Shown: piece after piece, positions 23,095 through 33,360 of the stretch | Layout of the letters: each line of letters begins with the position of its first letter | Position numbering within the stretch: position 1 is the stretch's first letter | From: Carya illinoinensis | Lineage: Eukaryota; Streptophyta; Magnoliopsida; Fagales; Juglandaceae | Reading direction: 5' to 3' | DNA: 64,000 bases | Assembly: GCF_018687715.1 (NCBI RefSeq) | Contig: NC_056765.1 | Span: forward strand, 11,097,001 to 11,161,000 | Notes under the pieces: model-generated | What the model was told of the DNA's origin: nothing | What the model saw: only the letters and a program-made list of their open reading frames with translations | Databases searched by the model: none | Made by a program: the position numbers and the translations under genes

Positions 23095-24170
23095 AGCTTT
23101 ATTTAGTGAAAGTCAATCTAGCAGTCGAGTGGAGACAATTACTCATTCTAGAAAGTTAGAATGAGAATATTCCTTCAGGTTCAAGGTCGAGAATCTGGAA
23201 ATGCATTGTAAATGGACCTTATATTCCAACAAAAGTGGTTGATGAAGTAAAGGTCAAAAAGGAAGAAGAAGAGTTTGATCGTGAAGACGATAGACTTTAT
23301 ACTTTAAATTTAACTGCTATGAATTTATTATTTAATACTCTCAATGAAAATGAGTTTAATAGAATAATGACTTGCGCTACGGCAAAAGAAATTTGGGATA
23401 ACTTGGACGTTACTTATGAAGGAACTTCGCAAGTCAAAGAATCAAAAATTTATATTCTTACTCACGAATATGAAATGTTTAAGATGAATGATGATGAATC
23501 TATTTCTAGTATGCACACTCGTTTTACTAACATCATAAACAGCTTGACAGCTCTTGGCAAAGTTTATTCCAAGGTGGAGATAGTAAGAAAAATTCTCAAC
23601 TCTCTACCAAAATGCTGGGAATCAAAAGTGACAGCAATTCTTGAAGCTAGAGACCTCAAGAAGCTTGAAGTGAATGAACTCATCGGATTACTTATTACCC
23701 AGGAGTACACATTGAAAAGAGGAGAAGAAGAAGGAAAGCCAAAGAAGAGCTTGACACTTAAAACTGTTCCTCATGAAAGTGAAAGTAATGAAGATGAGGA
23801 AAAGAAGAGAAGAAGAAGGAAAGCCAAAGAAGAGCTTGGCACTTAAAACTGTTCCTCATGAAAGTGAAAGTGATGAAGATGAAGAAAATGACGACAAAGA
23901 TGAAGAAGTTGCGATGATAACAAGAAGAATTCACAGGTTCTTAAAGAAAAATAAAACTCCTCCGGGGAAATCCTTCAAAAAGTTTTCCAAAAAAGATTCA
24001 GGTAAAAATGACACTTTAATTTGTTATAAATGAAATAAGCCTGGTCATATCAAGCCAGATTGTTCTCTGCTAAAGAAAGATCGAAACAAGGGCAAAAAAG
24101 CAATTAAAGCTACATGGGATGGTAATTCAAGTAGCTCAGATAGTGAAGCAAGCAATGGAGAATCAGTAAA
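23095..24170 (+). pseudogene. gag: Copia-1 gag (UBN2-type) with zinc knuckle
   Basis: The frame 23235-23846 carries typical copia gag blocks (DDRLYTLNLTAMNLLFNTL, AKEIWDNLDVTYEGTSQVKESKI, LPKCWESKVTAILEARDLKKL). Decayed upstream sequence with WKCIVNGPYIP shows the real start lay before 23235, near 23095. An 85-base tandem duplication (23733-23817 and 23818 onward) shifts the frame, and gag continues at 23850-24033 in another frame. The CCHC zinc knuckle (CYK-stop-NKPGHIKPDC) has a TGA at 24031-24033 in place of its second cysteine codon. In living elements Gag forms the cytoplasmic particle that packages the RNA; this copy cannot make it. Confidence 0.85.
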
Positions 24171-24207
24171 TCTTTATCTTATAGCTAAAGATGACATTGA
24201 GGTATGC

Positions 24208-26457
24208 ATGAAGTCATCCACAAGAAAAAACAAATGGTTTTTAGATAGTGGATGTTCAAGACACATGACGGGAGACAAGACTAAGTTCTTTGATCTTAGA
24301 TCTAAAAAAGAAGGACACGTGACATTTGGAGACAACTCGAAAGAGAAGATCGTGAGAATAGGTAAAATTGGTAATGAATCTTCTCTCATAATTGAAGATG
24401 TTCTACTTGTTGAAGGTCTAAAACATAATGTTTTGAGCATAAGTCAATTATGTGATAAAGGATTTATAGTTACTTTTATGTATTTGGATGCAAATATTTT
24501 ATTTTGAATGATAGGGATAATTTAGGCAAGTTTGATGCAAAATCTGATGAAGGTATCTTTCCCGGGTATTCTACTAATAGTAAAGCTTATAAAATATTCA
24601 ATAAAAAGATTTTGACTGTACAAAAATCTATGCATGTAGTATTTGATTAATCTAATTCTCTACTCTTCAAGAAATCTATTGATAAAGAAACAGGGGGTAT
24701 AAATAACATGGAAAGTCTCAATCTCAACAAAGAGAACACAATAGAGGAAGTTTAACATGGAGCCATCAGGAAAGATCATCAAAATTTAATACAAGATGCA
24801 ACCAAACAGTGGAAATTTATGAAAGATTATCCAGTGGAACAAATTTTGGGAGAACCTTCACGAGGTGTAAGTACTCGATCATCTCTTAGAAATATTTGCA
24901 ATCATACTACTTTTCTATCTCAGATTGAACCCAAAAATATTGATGAAGCACTTCTTGATGAATCTTGGATTATAACTATGCAAGAAGAGTTGAATCAATT
25001 TGAAAGAAATGATGTTTGGACACTTATTCCTAGACCCAAAAATCATACTATTATTGGAACAAAATGGGTTTTTAGAAATAAGAAAGATGAGTTTGGAATC
25101 ATTACTAGAAATAAGGCTTGACTTGTAGCCCAAGGTTTTAATCAAGAAGAAGGAATCGATTATGATGAGACATATGCACCAGTCGCAAGATTAGAAACTA
25201 TTCGAATGCTACTTGATATGCTTGCTATAAAGATTTCAAACCTTTTCAAATGGATGTTAAAAGTGCTTTCTTAAATGGTTTTATAAATGAAGAGGTATAT
25301 GTTGAGCAACCTCCAGGTTTTGAAAATCATATTTCTCCAAATCATGTTTTCAAACTCACAAAAGTACTATATGGACTCAAACAAGCTCCTACAGCTTGGT
25401 ACGAGAGACTCAGTGGTTTCTTGATTGAAAAAGGTTTTTCAAGAGGAAAAATCGACACAACTCTTTTCATTAAATATGAAAATGATGATATTCTTTTGAT
25501 TCAGATTTATGTTGATGATATAATATTCGGTGCTACTAATGAAAATATGTGTCAAGTTTTTGCTAAGACTATGCAGGAAGAATTTGAGATGAGCATGATG
25601 GGAGAACTTACATTCTTTCTCGGATTGCAAATTAAGCAAGCAAAAAGTGGAATATTCATCAATCAAAATATATTAAGGAATTACTAAAGAAGTTTGGGAT
25701 GGAAGATGCTAAGGAAATTGGAACACTAATGAGCCCATCAACTAAACTTGATAAAGATGAATCCGGTAAGCCAGTTGACTCGAAGATATATCGAGGTATG
25801 ATTGGTAGCTTATTATATTTAACAGTCAGTAGACCAGATATTATGTTTAGTGTGTGCTTATGTGCACGCTTTTAATCATCTCCAAAAGATTCACATTTAA
25901 TTACAGTTAAGCGCATTCTTAGATATCTTAGTGGTACAATTAACTTAGGGTTATGGTACCTTAAGCACACATCTTTCGATCTAATCAGCTACACAGATGC
26001 AGATTATGTTGGCTGTAAAATAGATCGAAAAAGCACTAGTGGAGCATGCCATTTCTTAGGTCATGCACTAGTTTCCTGGTTTAGTAAAAAATAAAATTCT
26101 GTTGCACTATCTACTGCTGAGGCAGAATATGTTACTGCGGGTAGTTGTTGTGCTCAAGTTCTCTACATGAAGCAACAACTTGAAGATTTTAAACTCATGT
26201 ATAATCACATTCCAATCAAATGTGATAATACAAGTGCTATAAATCTTTCAAAGAACCCAGTACAACATTCTAAAACTAAGTATATTGAAATAAGATATCA
26301 TTTTCTCCGAGATCATGTGCAGAAAGGCGATATAGTACTAGATTTCACAAACACACATGATCAGTTAGTATATATTTTCACAAAACGTTTACCAGAAGAT
26401 AGATTATGTATGATCAGAAGAGAAATAGGTATGATGCATGCTATGAATATCTCTTAA
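24208..26457 (+). pseudogene. pol: Copia-1 pol with integrase deleted
   Basis: The protease motif WFLDSGCSRHMTGD begins near 24234. At about 24480 the frame jumps directly from GFIVTF to sequence equivalent to the end of the integrase (NLGKFDAKSDEGIFPGYS), so the zinc-binding and DDE core parts are missing. Reverse transcriptase (24930-25690) shows TKWVFRNKKDE, MDVKSAFLNGFINEEVYVEQ and the catalytic YVDD; RNase H (25960-26450) shows the SYTDADYVGC and STAEAEYV motifs and ends IRREIGMMHAMNIS. Frameshifts lie near 25225 and 25680, and stops include 24648, 25119, 25873 and 26090. This copy cannot code for its own movement. Confidence 0.85.
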
Positions 26458-26505
26458 AAGATAGACCAGAGTCAATAAAAATAGAGATAAATTTTTTAAA
26501 TACTT

Positions 26506-26943
26506 TTACATAAACTTGAGATTCTTAGCCTCATGTTTGAGATGCTCATTCTCTTCATACAATATCGTGTCATTCTTATCCATGGGAATCGGCAAGTGGA
26601 ATGAAGAATCTAATAAAGATTTTAACTGTTTATTCTTCTGCCGAATGATTCCTTCTCTTGTGTGAGACTCTTGAACAATTCGTTGAAATACAACAATTTT
26701 TTCTTTGAGTTTTTCAACTTCATGATTTCTGACTTGTAGTTGCTGAGAAAAAGCACAAATAGAGGAAGAGTAGCGAGTCCCAAGACTTACCAAGTCGTAG
26801 ATAGCATCGGAATCTAACTTATTAGTCAAATTATTATTTTCTTGCTGCAATATGGCACCAATGGCAGCTACAGAAAGGACAGGAGGTTGAGGTGCAGAAT
26901 GCCTCATGGATGGATCTAGAGAAATGTTAGAAGAATGAGCCAT
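26506..26943 (-). CDS. Antisense coiled-coil ORF between pol and the 3' LTR of copia-1
   Basis: On the minus strand an intact 145-codon frame starts at ATG 26943 (MAHSSNISLDPSMRHSAPQP) and ends at 26506. The C-terminal two thirds are heptad-like and charged (LQVRNHEVEKLKEKIVVFQRI, ENEHLKHEAKNL), predicting a coiled coil; the N-terminus is Ser/Pro-rich. A TATA box (TATAAAA on the minus strand, 27048-27054) lies about 105 bases upstream. The same frame extends up to an earlier ATG at 27102, but that lies upstream of the TATA box, so I prefer 26943. I recognise no family. It stayed open while the sense genes broke. Antisense accessory ORFs are known in some plant LTR retrotransposons, usually of unknown function. 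Confidence 0.5.
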   Translation of the reverse strand: MAHSSNISLDPSMRHSAPQPPVLSVAAIGAILQQENNNLTNKLDSDAIYDLVSLGTRYSSSICAFSQQLQVRNHEVEKLKEKIVVFQRIVQESHTREGIIRQKNKQLKSLLDSSFHLPIPMDKNDTILYEENEHLKHEAKNLKFM

Positions 26944-27047
26944 TGAGAAAAGAATTGAAAGCTTAAAACGAGAATGTTGAAGGAATGCAGATGAGTTATA
27001 GAGATGAGAAAAAAACTTGATGCGGATTGGATGAACTTTAAGACTGA

Positions 27048-27054
27048 TTTTATA
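27048..27054 (-). promoter_or_regulatory. TATA box for the antisense ORF
   Basis: The minus strand reads CTCTATAAAATC, a strong plant TATA box about 105 bases before ATG 26943. Confidence 0.5.
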
Positions 27055-27486
27055 GAGATAGCATAAAGAACAAGACGAGCTATCATCCAAGTCAAAGAGC
27101 AATGTGATTTTTTTTACCGATCGGTGAAAATGACATTTTTTTTAGAAACTCGGAGCCTTCAATCTCGTTTGTCAACAACATCAGACGATTTTTTTAAATC
27201 TCCAGCCACACTTGTCGGGTCACGGACGGATCCATTTTTTCAACTATCTACAGTTTCTACTAACGCATCATTTTCTTCAGTCCATTTACTTATTGCAGAT
27301 CCTTTTTAATGATGCCAAAAGGGGGAGAAGTGTTAGACTAGAACATTAACACTGTTTGAATTGCTAAACTTGTTATATATGCTTAGAATTATATTCATAT
27401 TTTTGCTTGAAAAACTAACGCACATTCTCAGGGGGAGCTTAAGTATTAATACAGGTTTCAGGTTCTATCAAGTATTTGTTATCATC

Positions 27487-27500
27487 AAAAAGGGAGAGAT
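27487..27500 (+). other. Copia-1 polypurine tract
   Basis: AAAAAGGGAGAGAT immediately before the 3' LTR, the primer site for plus-strand DNA synthesis. Confidence 0.85.
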
Positions 27501-28819
27501 TGTTGAACCTAAGGTTTCAAGTTTTGTGTAATTATATATCTACACATTGATTTTGATGATAACAAATGAATTCAAAGAACAAAGGAGTCTCAAGTTCAAG
27601 TTGTCTACACAATGGAGTCAAACACATCAAGGAAACAAACATGAGCAAGAAGGGAACAAGTTTACATTAAAGTGATAGAGTAATGTTGTAAATCTCTTAA
27701 AAATTTGAAATTAGGATTAAGGTTCAAAATTAATATTTTATCATAAAGCATTAAAATACATTTTCTACATGTGCATGAATATTTTGAAAATTTTGAAAGA
27801 TGATTGATTGTCATCTTTCACATGTGCATACCTTGATTAAAGGAATGAAATTTGAAAATATTAAAGATGATTGATTGTCATCTTTCACATATGCATGTTT
27901 TATTTGAATATTTTCAAAAGTGATTGATGCTTTTTTTGACTTATGCAAAAGGTAGATGATTTTGTTTGAAATATTTGAAAAGTAAAGTGTGCTCTTTTTG
28001 TCATATGCAAAAAGTAAAAGATTAGGTTTGAATTTTTTGTAAAGTAAAGTGTGCTCCTTTTGTCATATGCCAAAAGTAAAAGATTAGGTTTGAAATTTTT
28101 GAAAAATGAATGATGTTGTCTTTGACAATTGAAAAAGATGAACCTTTTATTTGAATTTTTTGAAAAAGTGAATGATGTTGTCTTTGACATGTGAATCTTT
28201 TTAAATTTGAATATGAAGTCTCATATGCCTATAAATAGATCATTTGAGAGCTTCACATTTACAACATCTAGAGCATACAACATTCATTCAAAACTTTTAT
28301 TCTCTCTTCTCTAAGCATTGATCCTTAATCCTTATTCATTTTGAGAGATATAGTTTGCGCTATATTGTTCTTATTTCACTCATTGAGGAGTGTTTTCTGA
28401 TAACCTACCCACTATCAGCTCTTGTATCAGTAAAATGGTGTGTATAAGCCTTGTGTGTGTAGAAAGTGTTCTACACAGGGAATAGTTGAATCACCATGTG
28501 TAAAGTGATTGCAAGTGTAGAGGGTGTTCTACACGGATCCTTTGTAGCGGTGTTGTTCAAATGTGTAATAGGTTTCTATCTCCACCTGAAGGAGGTTGAA
28601 TAGTGAATTTGGGAATCCTCAAGGGGTAGCTTGAGGCAAGGACGTAGGCAGTGGGGTCGAACCTCGTTAACATATTGATTTTGCTTCTCTCTTATCCTTA
28701 CTCTTTATATTTATTGCTATTTCGTATTTTGTTTATATTTTGTATATTTGATTTATAATTGTTATTTTTTTAATACAACTCAATTCAACCCCTCTCTTGT
28801 GTTAGTCATCTGGGCAACA
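27501..28819 (+). repeat. Copia-1 3' LTR
   Basis: Same sequence as the 5' LTR apart from scattered point changes and short indels (for example near 27790). It is followed by the TTCTT duplication at 28820-28824. Confidence 0.93.
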
Positions 28820-28828
28820 TTCTTGTAT

Positions 28829-29270
28829 CACTACAAAAAAAAATTGCTTTTTAGGGATGAAACTTTTTGTCCCTCAAAGTTTCCATTTATCTCTAAAAGT
28901 ATTTTGATTCGAAGATATTTTGTCATTAGTTCCTCCCAATAGGTTTGTCTCAAAAGCTCTTTTGGGACAAAATTTGTCAAAACCATTTGAAAATATTTGA
29001 ATGCATTTTTTTTTTTTTTTAATGGGGACGAGATGTTTTTCATCACTAATAGTTGTTCCAATGCCAACAATCCCAATAGAATGGATTTTTTGGGATAAAT
29101 TATTTTTCGTCCCTGTTAGTCATTCGAACGCCAACAATCTAGTTTGAATGGATTTTTCGGGATGAAATTCTTTTCATCTGTAATACTCGTTTAAATGCCA
29201 ACCACCCCATTTGAACGGATTTTTTGAGACAAAAAGTTTTTGTTCCTATTATGCATTTGAAATAACAATA
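28829..29270 (+). mobile_element. Orphan left end of a CACTA transposon
   Basis: Starts CACTACAAAAAAAAATTGC followed by TTTTTAGGGATGAAAC and has CATTCGAACG/CATTTGAACGG-type subterminal motifs to about 29225. The motifs resemble those of CACTA-2, but this terminus is 2.1 kb outside CACTA-2's own left end. It stops where nad4-like sequence begins. No partner right end was identified. Confidence 0.6.
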
Positions 29271-29284
29271 TGTTTGGATATGGT

Positions 29285-29473
29285 TTTTTTTTTTTAGCTA
29301 TTCTATTGATTTTTCTTAAAATCGGAACCACTTGTATACAAATTTTATTATCTACAAAATTTAGTGAGTGGCACCAAATCTTTCAATGGATTTCTTCTTT
29401 TGCCTCTTGTGCAGTCAAAGTGCCTTTGGTACCAATTCATATTTGGTTACTTGAAGATAATGTAGGGGCACCT
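29285..29473 (+). other. nad4: Nuclear copy of mitochondrial DNA (nad4 fragment)
   Basis: Translated in the forward frame this stretch reads LAILLIFLKIGTTCIQILL, then KFSEWHQIFQWISSFAS and AVKVPLVPIHIWL. I recognise it as plant mitochondrial NADH dehydrogenase subunit 4 (a complex I membrane subunit), an internal stretch of about 63 codons. It lacks the rest of the gene, has substitutions at conserved positions (for example WLLE where WLPE is usual), and is joined directly to copia reverse-transcriptase sequence at 29482. It is a non-functional NUMT fragment. Confidence 0.75.
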
Positions 29474-29481
29474 ATGATAAT

Positions 29482-30640
29482 ATTAAACCAATTAGTTTTA
29501 AATGGGTTTTGAAAATCAAGCAAGACTCTAAAGGCAATGTCATGAGGTATAAAGCACCTCTAGTTGCAAAAGGCTTTATTTGAAATGAAGGCATTGACTA
29601 TAAAGAGACATTCCCTCTAGTTTCACTAAAAAACGCTTTTAAGATCATTATGGCACTTAAAGCTCATTATGATTTAGAGTTTCATTAGATGGATGTAAAT
29701 ACTACTTTTCTCAATGGTGACATTGAAAAACAATATATATGATGCAATTAGAGGGCTTTAAGACTAATGATTCAAGTCATTTCTTTTGCAAATCATAGAA
29801 ATCAATATATGGTTTAAAGTAGACATCTTGCCAATGGTATCGAAAGTTTCATCTTTTAGTTTCAAGAAAAATGTTGTGGATCAACGTATTTATCATAAGA
29901 TTAGTGGGAGCAAATTTATATTTTTGGTATTATATGTTGATGATATTCTACTAGTAAGTAGTGATATAGGCCTGTTATATGAAACCAAGAAATTCCTTTT
30001 GAAACATTTTAAAATGAAATATCTTGGTGTGGCATCTTTATGATAGGCATACATATTCATTGTGATAGATCACGTGATACAGTTGGCTTATTAGAGAGGG
30101 TATATGCCTAGAAAATACTCAGTAGGTTTGCCATGCAAAATTGTGCATTTGGGGATGCGCTCATTGCAAAAGGTGACATATTAAGTTTTCTCCATTGCAT
30201 AAAGAACAATATTTAAAAGAAATAAATGGAGAATATCCCTTATGTATTAGCAGTAGGGACCCTCATGTATGCTCAGGTTTGGATACGTCCAAATACTACA
30301 TATGCAGTTACCATAGCAGAGTTTATTGCTTGCTTTGAGGTATCCAATCAAACCATATGGTTGCAGAATCTTATCACCGATCTTCAAGTCGTATATAGTA
30401 TTGAAAATCCACTAAAAGTTTCTTGTGATGATAAGGCCGCTAAGTTATATTTTAATAACAACATAAAATTTTCAAAGTTTAGACATATTGACATAAAAAA
30501 AAAAAAAAAGGAGTTCAAAATCATCATGTGTCAATTGAGTATATTGACACAAATCTCATGGCTGAGGATCCGCTCACTAAGGGCCTACCACCTAAAGTGT
30601 TTAAGGAGCATGTAGCTTGTATGTAAGTGGTTAGTCCTAG
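29482..30640 (+). pseudogene. pol: Copia-2 pol remnant (reverse transcriptase and RNase H)
   Basis: Blocks of a second, different copia pol are recognisable in order: PISFKWVLKIKQDSKGNVMRY, a MDVNTTFLNGDIE block, KFIFLVLYVDDILLVSSDI (29910-29970, with the catalytic YVDD), IPYVLAVGTLMYAQVWIRPNT (30230-30300), then after an internal deletion EFIACFEVSNQTIWLQNL and HIDIK-type RNase H sequence to ~30600. Stops and frameshifts are frequent. The upstream gag, protease and integrase are missing: the copy begins abruptly at the nad4 junction. Its downstream part continues beyond CACTA-2. Confidence 0.8.
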
Positions 30641-30966
30641 TGACATATTTTATTAGTGGGAATTTGTCTGTTACGTACTTGACCTATTTGACACTTACTA
30701 CAATCGTGCTTTTGGTTTATGGTGATTCTATGGCTGAATTTTTTTCAAATTGTGGTAATACATAAGGCTTGAATGAATGATGCAGGGACTAGTTGGAAAT
30801 AGACATGATAAATGATTACTTTACATGAAATTTTTGTGACCATGGATGGGTCTTGTCACGATATGACTGCCATGATCATATACTAATATTATTCAATGAA
30901 ATGGTCTTGTTTTGAGATGATATCCATAAAGTTTGGCAATTACAGTTTAAGTTCATAAAGTTTACA
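30641..30966 (+). mobile_element. Copia-2 sequence between pol and the CACTA-2 insertion
   Basis: Non-coding AT-rich sequence downstream of the RNase H end, interrupted at 30966 by CACTA-2. The continuation at 41730 leads within 46 bases to a polypurine-like tract and an LTR-like start, so both parts probably belong to one retrotransposon. Confidence 0.6.
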
Positions 30967-31059
30967 CATTATAAGAAATTTTACTTTAGGGACAAATTAA
31001 ATTTCATCCCTAAAAGTAAGTATTGGAGACGAAATTCAAAACAAGGATGACTTTATAAA

Positions 31060-31340
31060 ACCGTTCGAACAATTAAATACCCATTAGAATGGGATTTTCT
31101 CTGACGATTTAGATCGTCTCAAGAAGTCAAAACCGTTTGAACTGTAAAAATTTGGTTCGAACAGGGAATTAATGACTGTTCAAATGGTGTATAATCTGTT
31201 TGAATAATAATCTTGGTGGGGACAAGTTTGAACACAACATTTATTCATTTGAACGGATGTTTTGGTTGAAAATTAAATAAAAAATGGATGGGATTGTTTT
31301 TAAACCTGTTCGAACGGAACATAACGTGTTCGAATGGGAT
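31060..31340. repeat. CACTA-2 left subterminal array
   Basis: Repeated CCGTTCGAAC, GTTCGAACGG and CATTTGAACGG-type words. They share the TTCGAA core with CACTA-1 but have different flanking bases. Confidence 0.7.
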
Positions 31341-31749
31341 TGTTTAATTATAATAATATATTGTTAAAGAGGTCATAAATATAAAGTAATAAATATTTTT
31401 CCATTAATTTGTTATCATTTTCAAAATATAAAAAATGTGTATACATTATATATTATGATTTATGGAGAATTAAAATATTTATGAATTCATAAATTACTTT
31501 TATATAAATAATTTAAAAATATTTTAATGATTTCTTTCATGCAAAATAAGATTTTTAGTTAAATAAATATTACTTTAAAGATAACATTGTTTTTTAGATG
31601 ATCGTGAACGGATAGTATAATGAAAAAAATAACATAATTAACAATAAAGAGGCTAGCAAACACTAAAAATAAAAACTATACAGTAATTACATCCCAAAAC
31701 TCTAACGTTCAATACAACATAAAAATCATAAATTAATAACTAAAACTAT

Positions 31750-32890
31750 CTATTTGTTAAATAAATCAAGATCCTCTTGTAAAATTGTTAGGCGTCCATC
31801 TATCTCTTTAAGCTTCTCCATGATGGGCTCAATGAACTCCTACCTAATAATTTGGCGGTGCTCCACCAACAAAACTCATACCTCATCCAAAGTAACACTA
31901 GCATGCTGTCTCTCAACAATGGCAGCAGCAGTAGAAGCTGGATCGGTCAGCGGAGCACTATCTTGTACTATGGGAGTCTTTGGCAAGTGACCTTTACTCT
32001 TACTGAATGTGATCTTGTTAAGGGGCCTCATCTATGGCAACCTCCATTCATTCCCTTACACTGTAACCCTCGATCAGAGTAGGATGTTAGATATCAACAG
32101 TGCAAATGGTAGACTACCTCCACTTGAATAGCGGGACTCTGATCAAATGCGGAGGAAGAAATACAATGCTAGATCAATCGTCTCCCCCTGTACTATCTTC
32201 AACAAAAATCTGGCTCTCTTGATCCTGAAATCAGTCTTGCATTTTTTCAGATCGATGTTATACCCAACAATTAGATTAAGCATTCTAAAAAATGCTATAC
32301 AGTCGGTCTGTCAGATCACCTTATTGCCATCATATGGAGGAGCTAAAGGGTCTCGTACTAGCTGACATACCTGATTGTTTGTGAGACCATCATCAGCTAG
32401 ATCATCGTCGCCTTTGCTATCATCTAAGTCAGCATCCAGCTTATAGGTTTCTACATCTGGCTGCGGCTGATGTGTCCACATCAAATGGTGCAACTGCTGC
32501 TCCTGATGTAGTTGCCACAGCCACAGTAGGATAGGCACTGTGCATGCGTGGAATATCAAGGAACTTAGCAATAACATAGGGGGAGAAGATGATACTCACT
32601 CCTCGGACCGATAAGTTGTAGCACAGAGTGTCACTAGGTTGCTCTCCCATGGCATGGTAAAACTCACCGACCATCTCCAGATATGCTGTTCCACTTTGTG
32701 GACAGATCGGTGTCCATCCCCTATCGGTGATGATGGAGTGTATGCTCTGTCCCTCCCATGCTAGATTGCGGAAGTTATCCAGAATGATCTCCTACTCAAC
32801 TAGTGTAGGCTTGATCACCTGTTGAGCATGAGCTGCTTCGTTACTTTGGCTTGTCTAATCTCGGGAACGTTTTCTTTCACTGGTTGCCAT
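31750..32890 (-). pseudogene. Leftward accessory gene of CACTA-2 (homologue of 4076-5302)
   Basis: It starts at ATG 32890 (MATSERKRSRD) and ends at TAG 31750-31752 after a short amphipathic helix (EKLKEIDGRLTILQEDLDLF). The central part aligns with the CACTA-1 accessory gene: ITDRGWTPICPQSGTAYLEMV against VTRGWGPICTLRGKIYPSMV, and LSVRGVSIIFSPYVIAKFLDIPR against LSIRGVQFQFSADVIADLLQIPR. Early stops (codons 12 and ~33) and frameshifts (one near 32450) inactivate it. Overall length, 1.14 kb, is close to that of the CACTA-1 copy. Presence in the same divergent position in two diverged elements argues that it belongs to these transposons. Confidence 0.65.
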
Positions 32891-32989
32891 TAGTATACTG
32901 TTGATTTGCAAAACAATAATGAAAGTAAGAATATAATTAAAATAATTATGTAATTATATTATTGAAGAATTATACTATATTGAAATAAA

Positions 32990-33290
32990 TAGTTCAAACA
33001 AAACATATTCTATTTGAACTAGCCATCCTATTCCTATTCATTCGAACAAGTAGCACCTACATGCGAACACTAGAATTGGTATTCAAACGAATATATTTTG
33101 TTCGTTTGAATGCGTGATCTATGTTTGAATGGATACCAGTCCATTTGAAGAATCAATGGCTAACTGCTATTTTCGTTCGAATGACAAATTAATTTGTTCT
33201 AATGACCAATTAAATAGTTCAAACGAATTAATACCTGTTTGGCAAATACGCATTTGAACGAATTCGAACCCATTCGAATGAAACCTTAGC
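32990..33290. repeat. CACTA-2 internal motif array
   Basis: Many TTCGAAC/GTTCGAA/CATTCGAAT words upstream of the leftward gene, matching the position of the 5520-5900 array in CACTA-1. Confidence 0.65.
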
Positions 33291-33301
33291 CAAACAGTCA
33301 T

Positions 33302-33319
33302 GGCTGAGTCAACTCAGCC
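33302..33319. promoter_or_regulatory. Palindrome GGCTGAGTCAACTCAGCC
   Basis: 8-base arms around CA. It corresponds to TGAGTCGACTCAGCC at 5925-5939 in CACTA-1, again directly after the internal array. Confidence 0.4.
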
Positions 33320-33360
33320 CCGAATGTAAAAATCAAGGATTATTGAGAATCCTAGGTTTT

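Larger units (their letters stand above)
21691..28819 (+). mobile_element. Copia-1: structurally complete Ty1/copia LTR retrotransposon
   Basis: Two long terminal repeats (21691-23021 and 27501-28819, both TGTTGAACC...CA) are flanked by the 5-base duplication TTCTT (21686-21690 and 28820-28824). A primer-binding site and a polypurine tract lie at the expected inner edges. The pol order (protease, then reverse transcriptase and RNase H at the end) and the sequence flavour (WYERLSGFL, YVDDIIFGATNE, STAEAEYV) fit a sirevirus-like copia lineage. gag is frameshifted, most of the integrase is missing, and pol has several stops and frameshifts. An extra antisense ORF lies between pol and the 3' LTR. 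Confidence 0.93.

Noticed and set aside
26506..27102. 198-codon start for the antisense ORF of copia-1
   Set aside because: The upstream ATG at 27102 precedes the likely TATA box at 27054; ATG 26943 is the better start.
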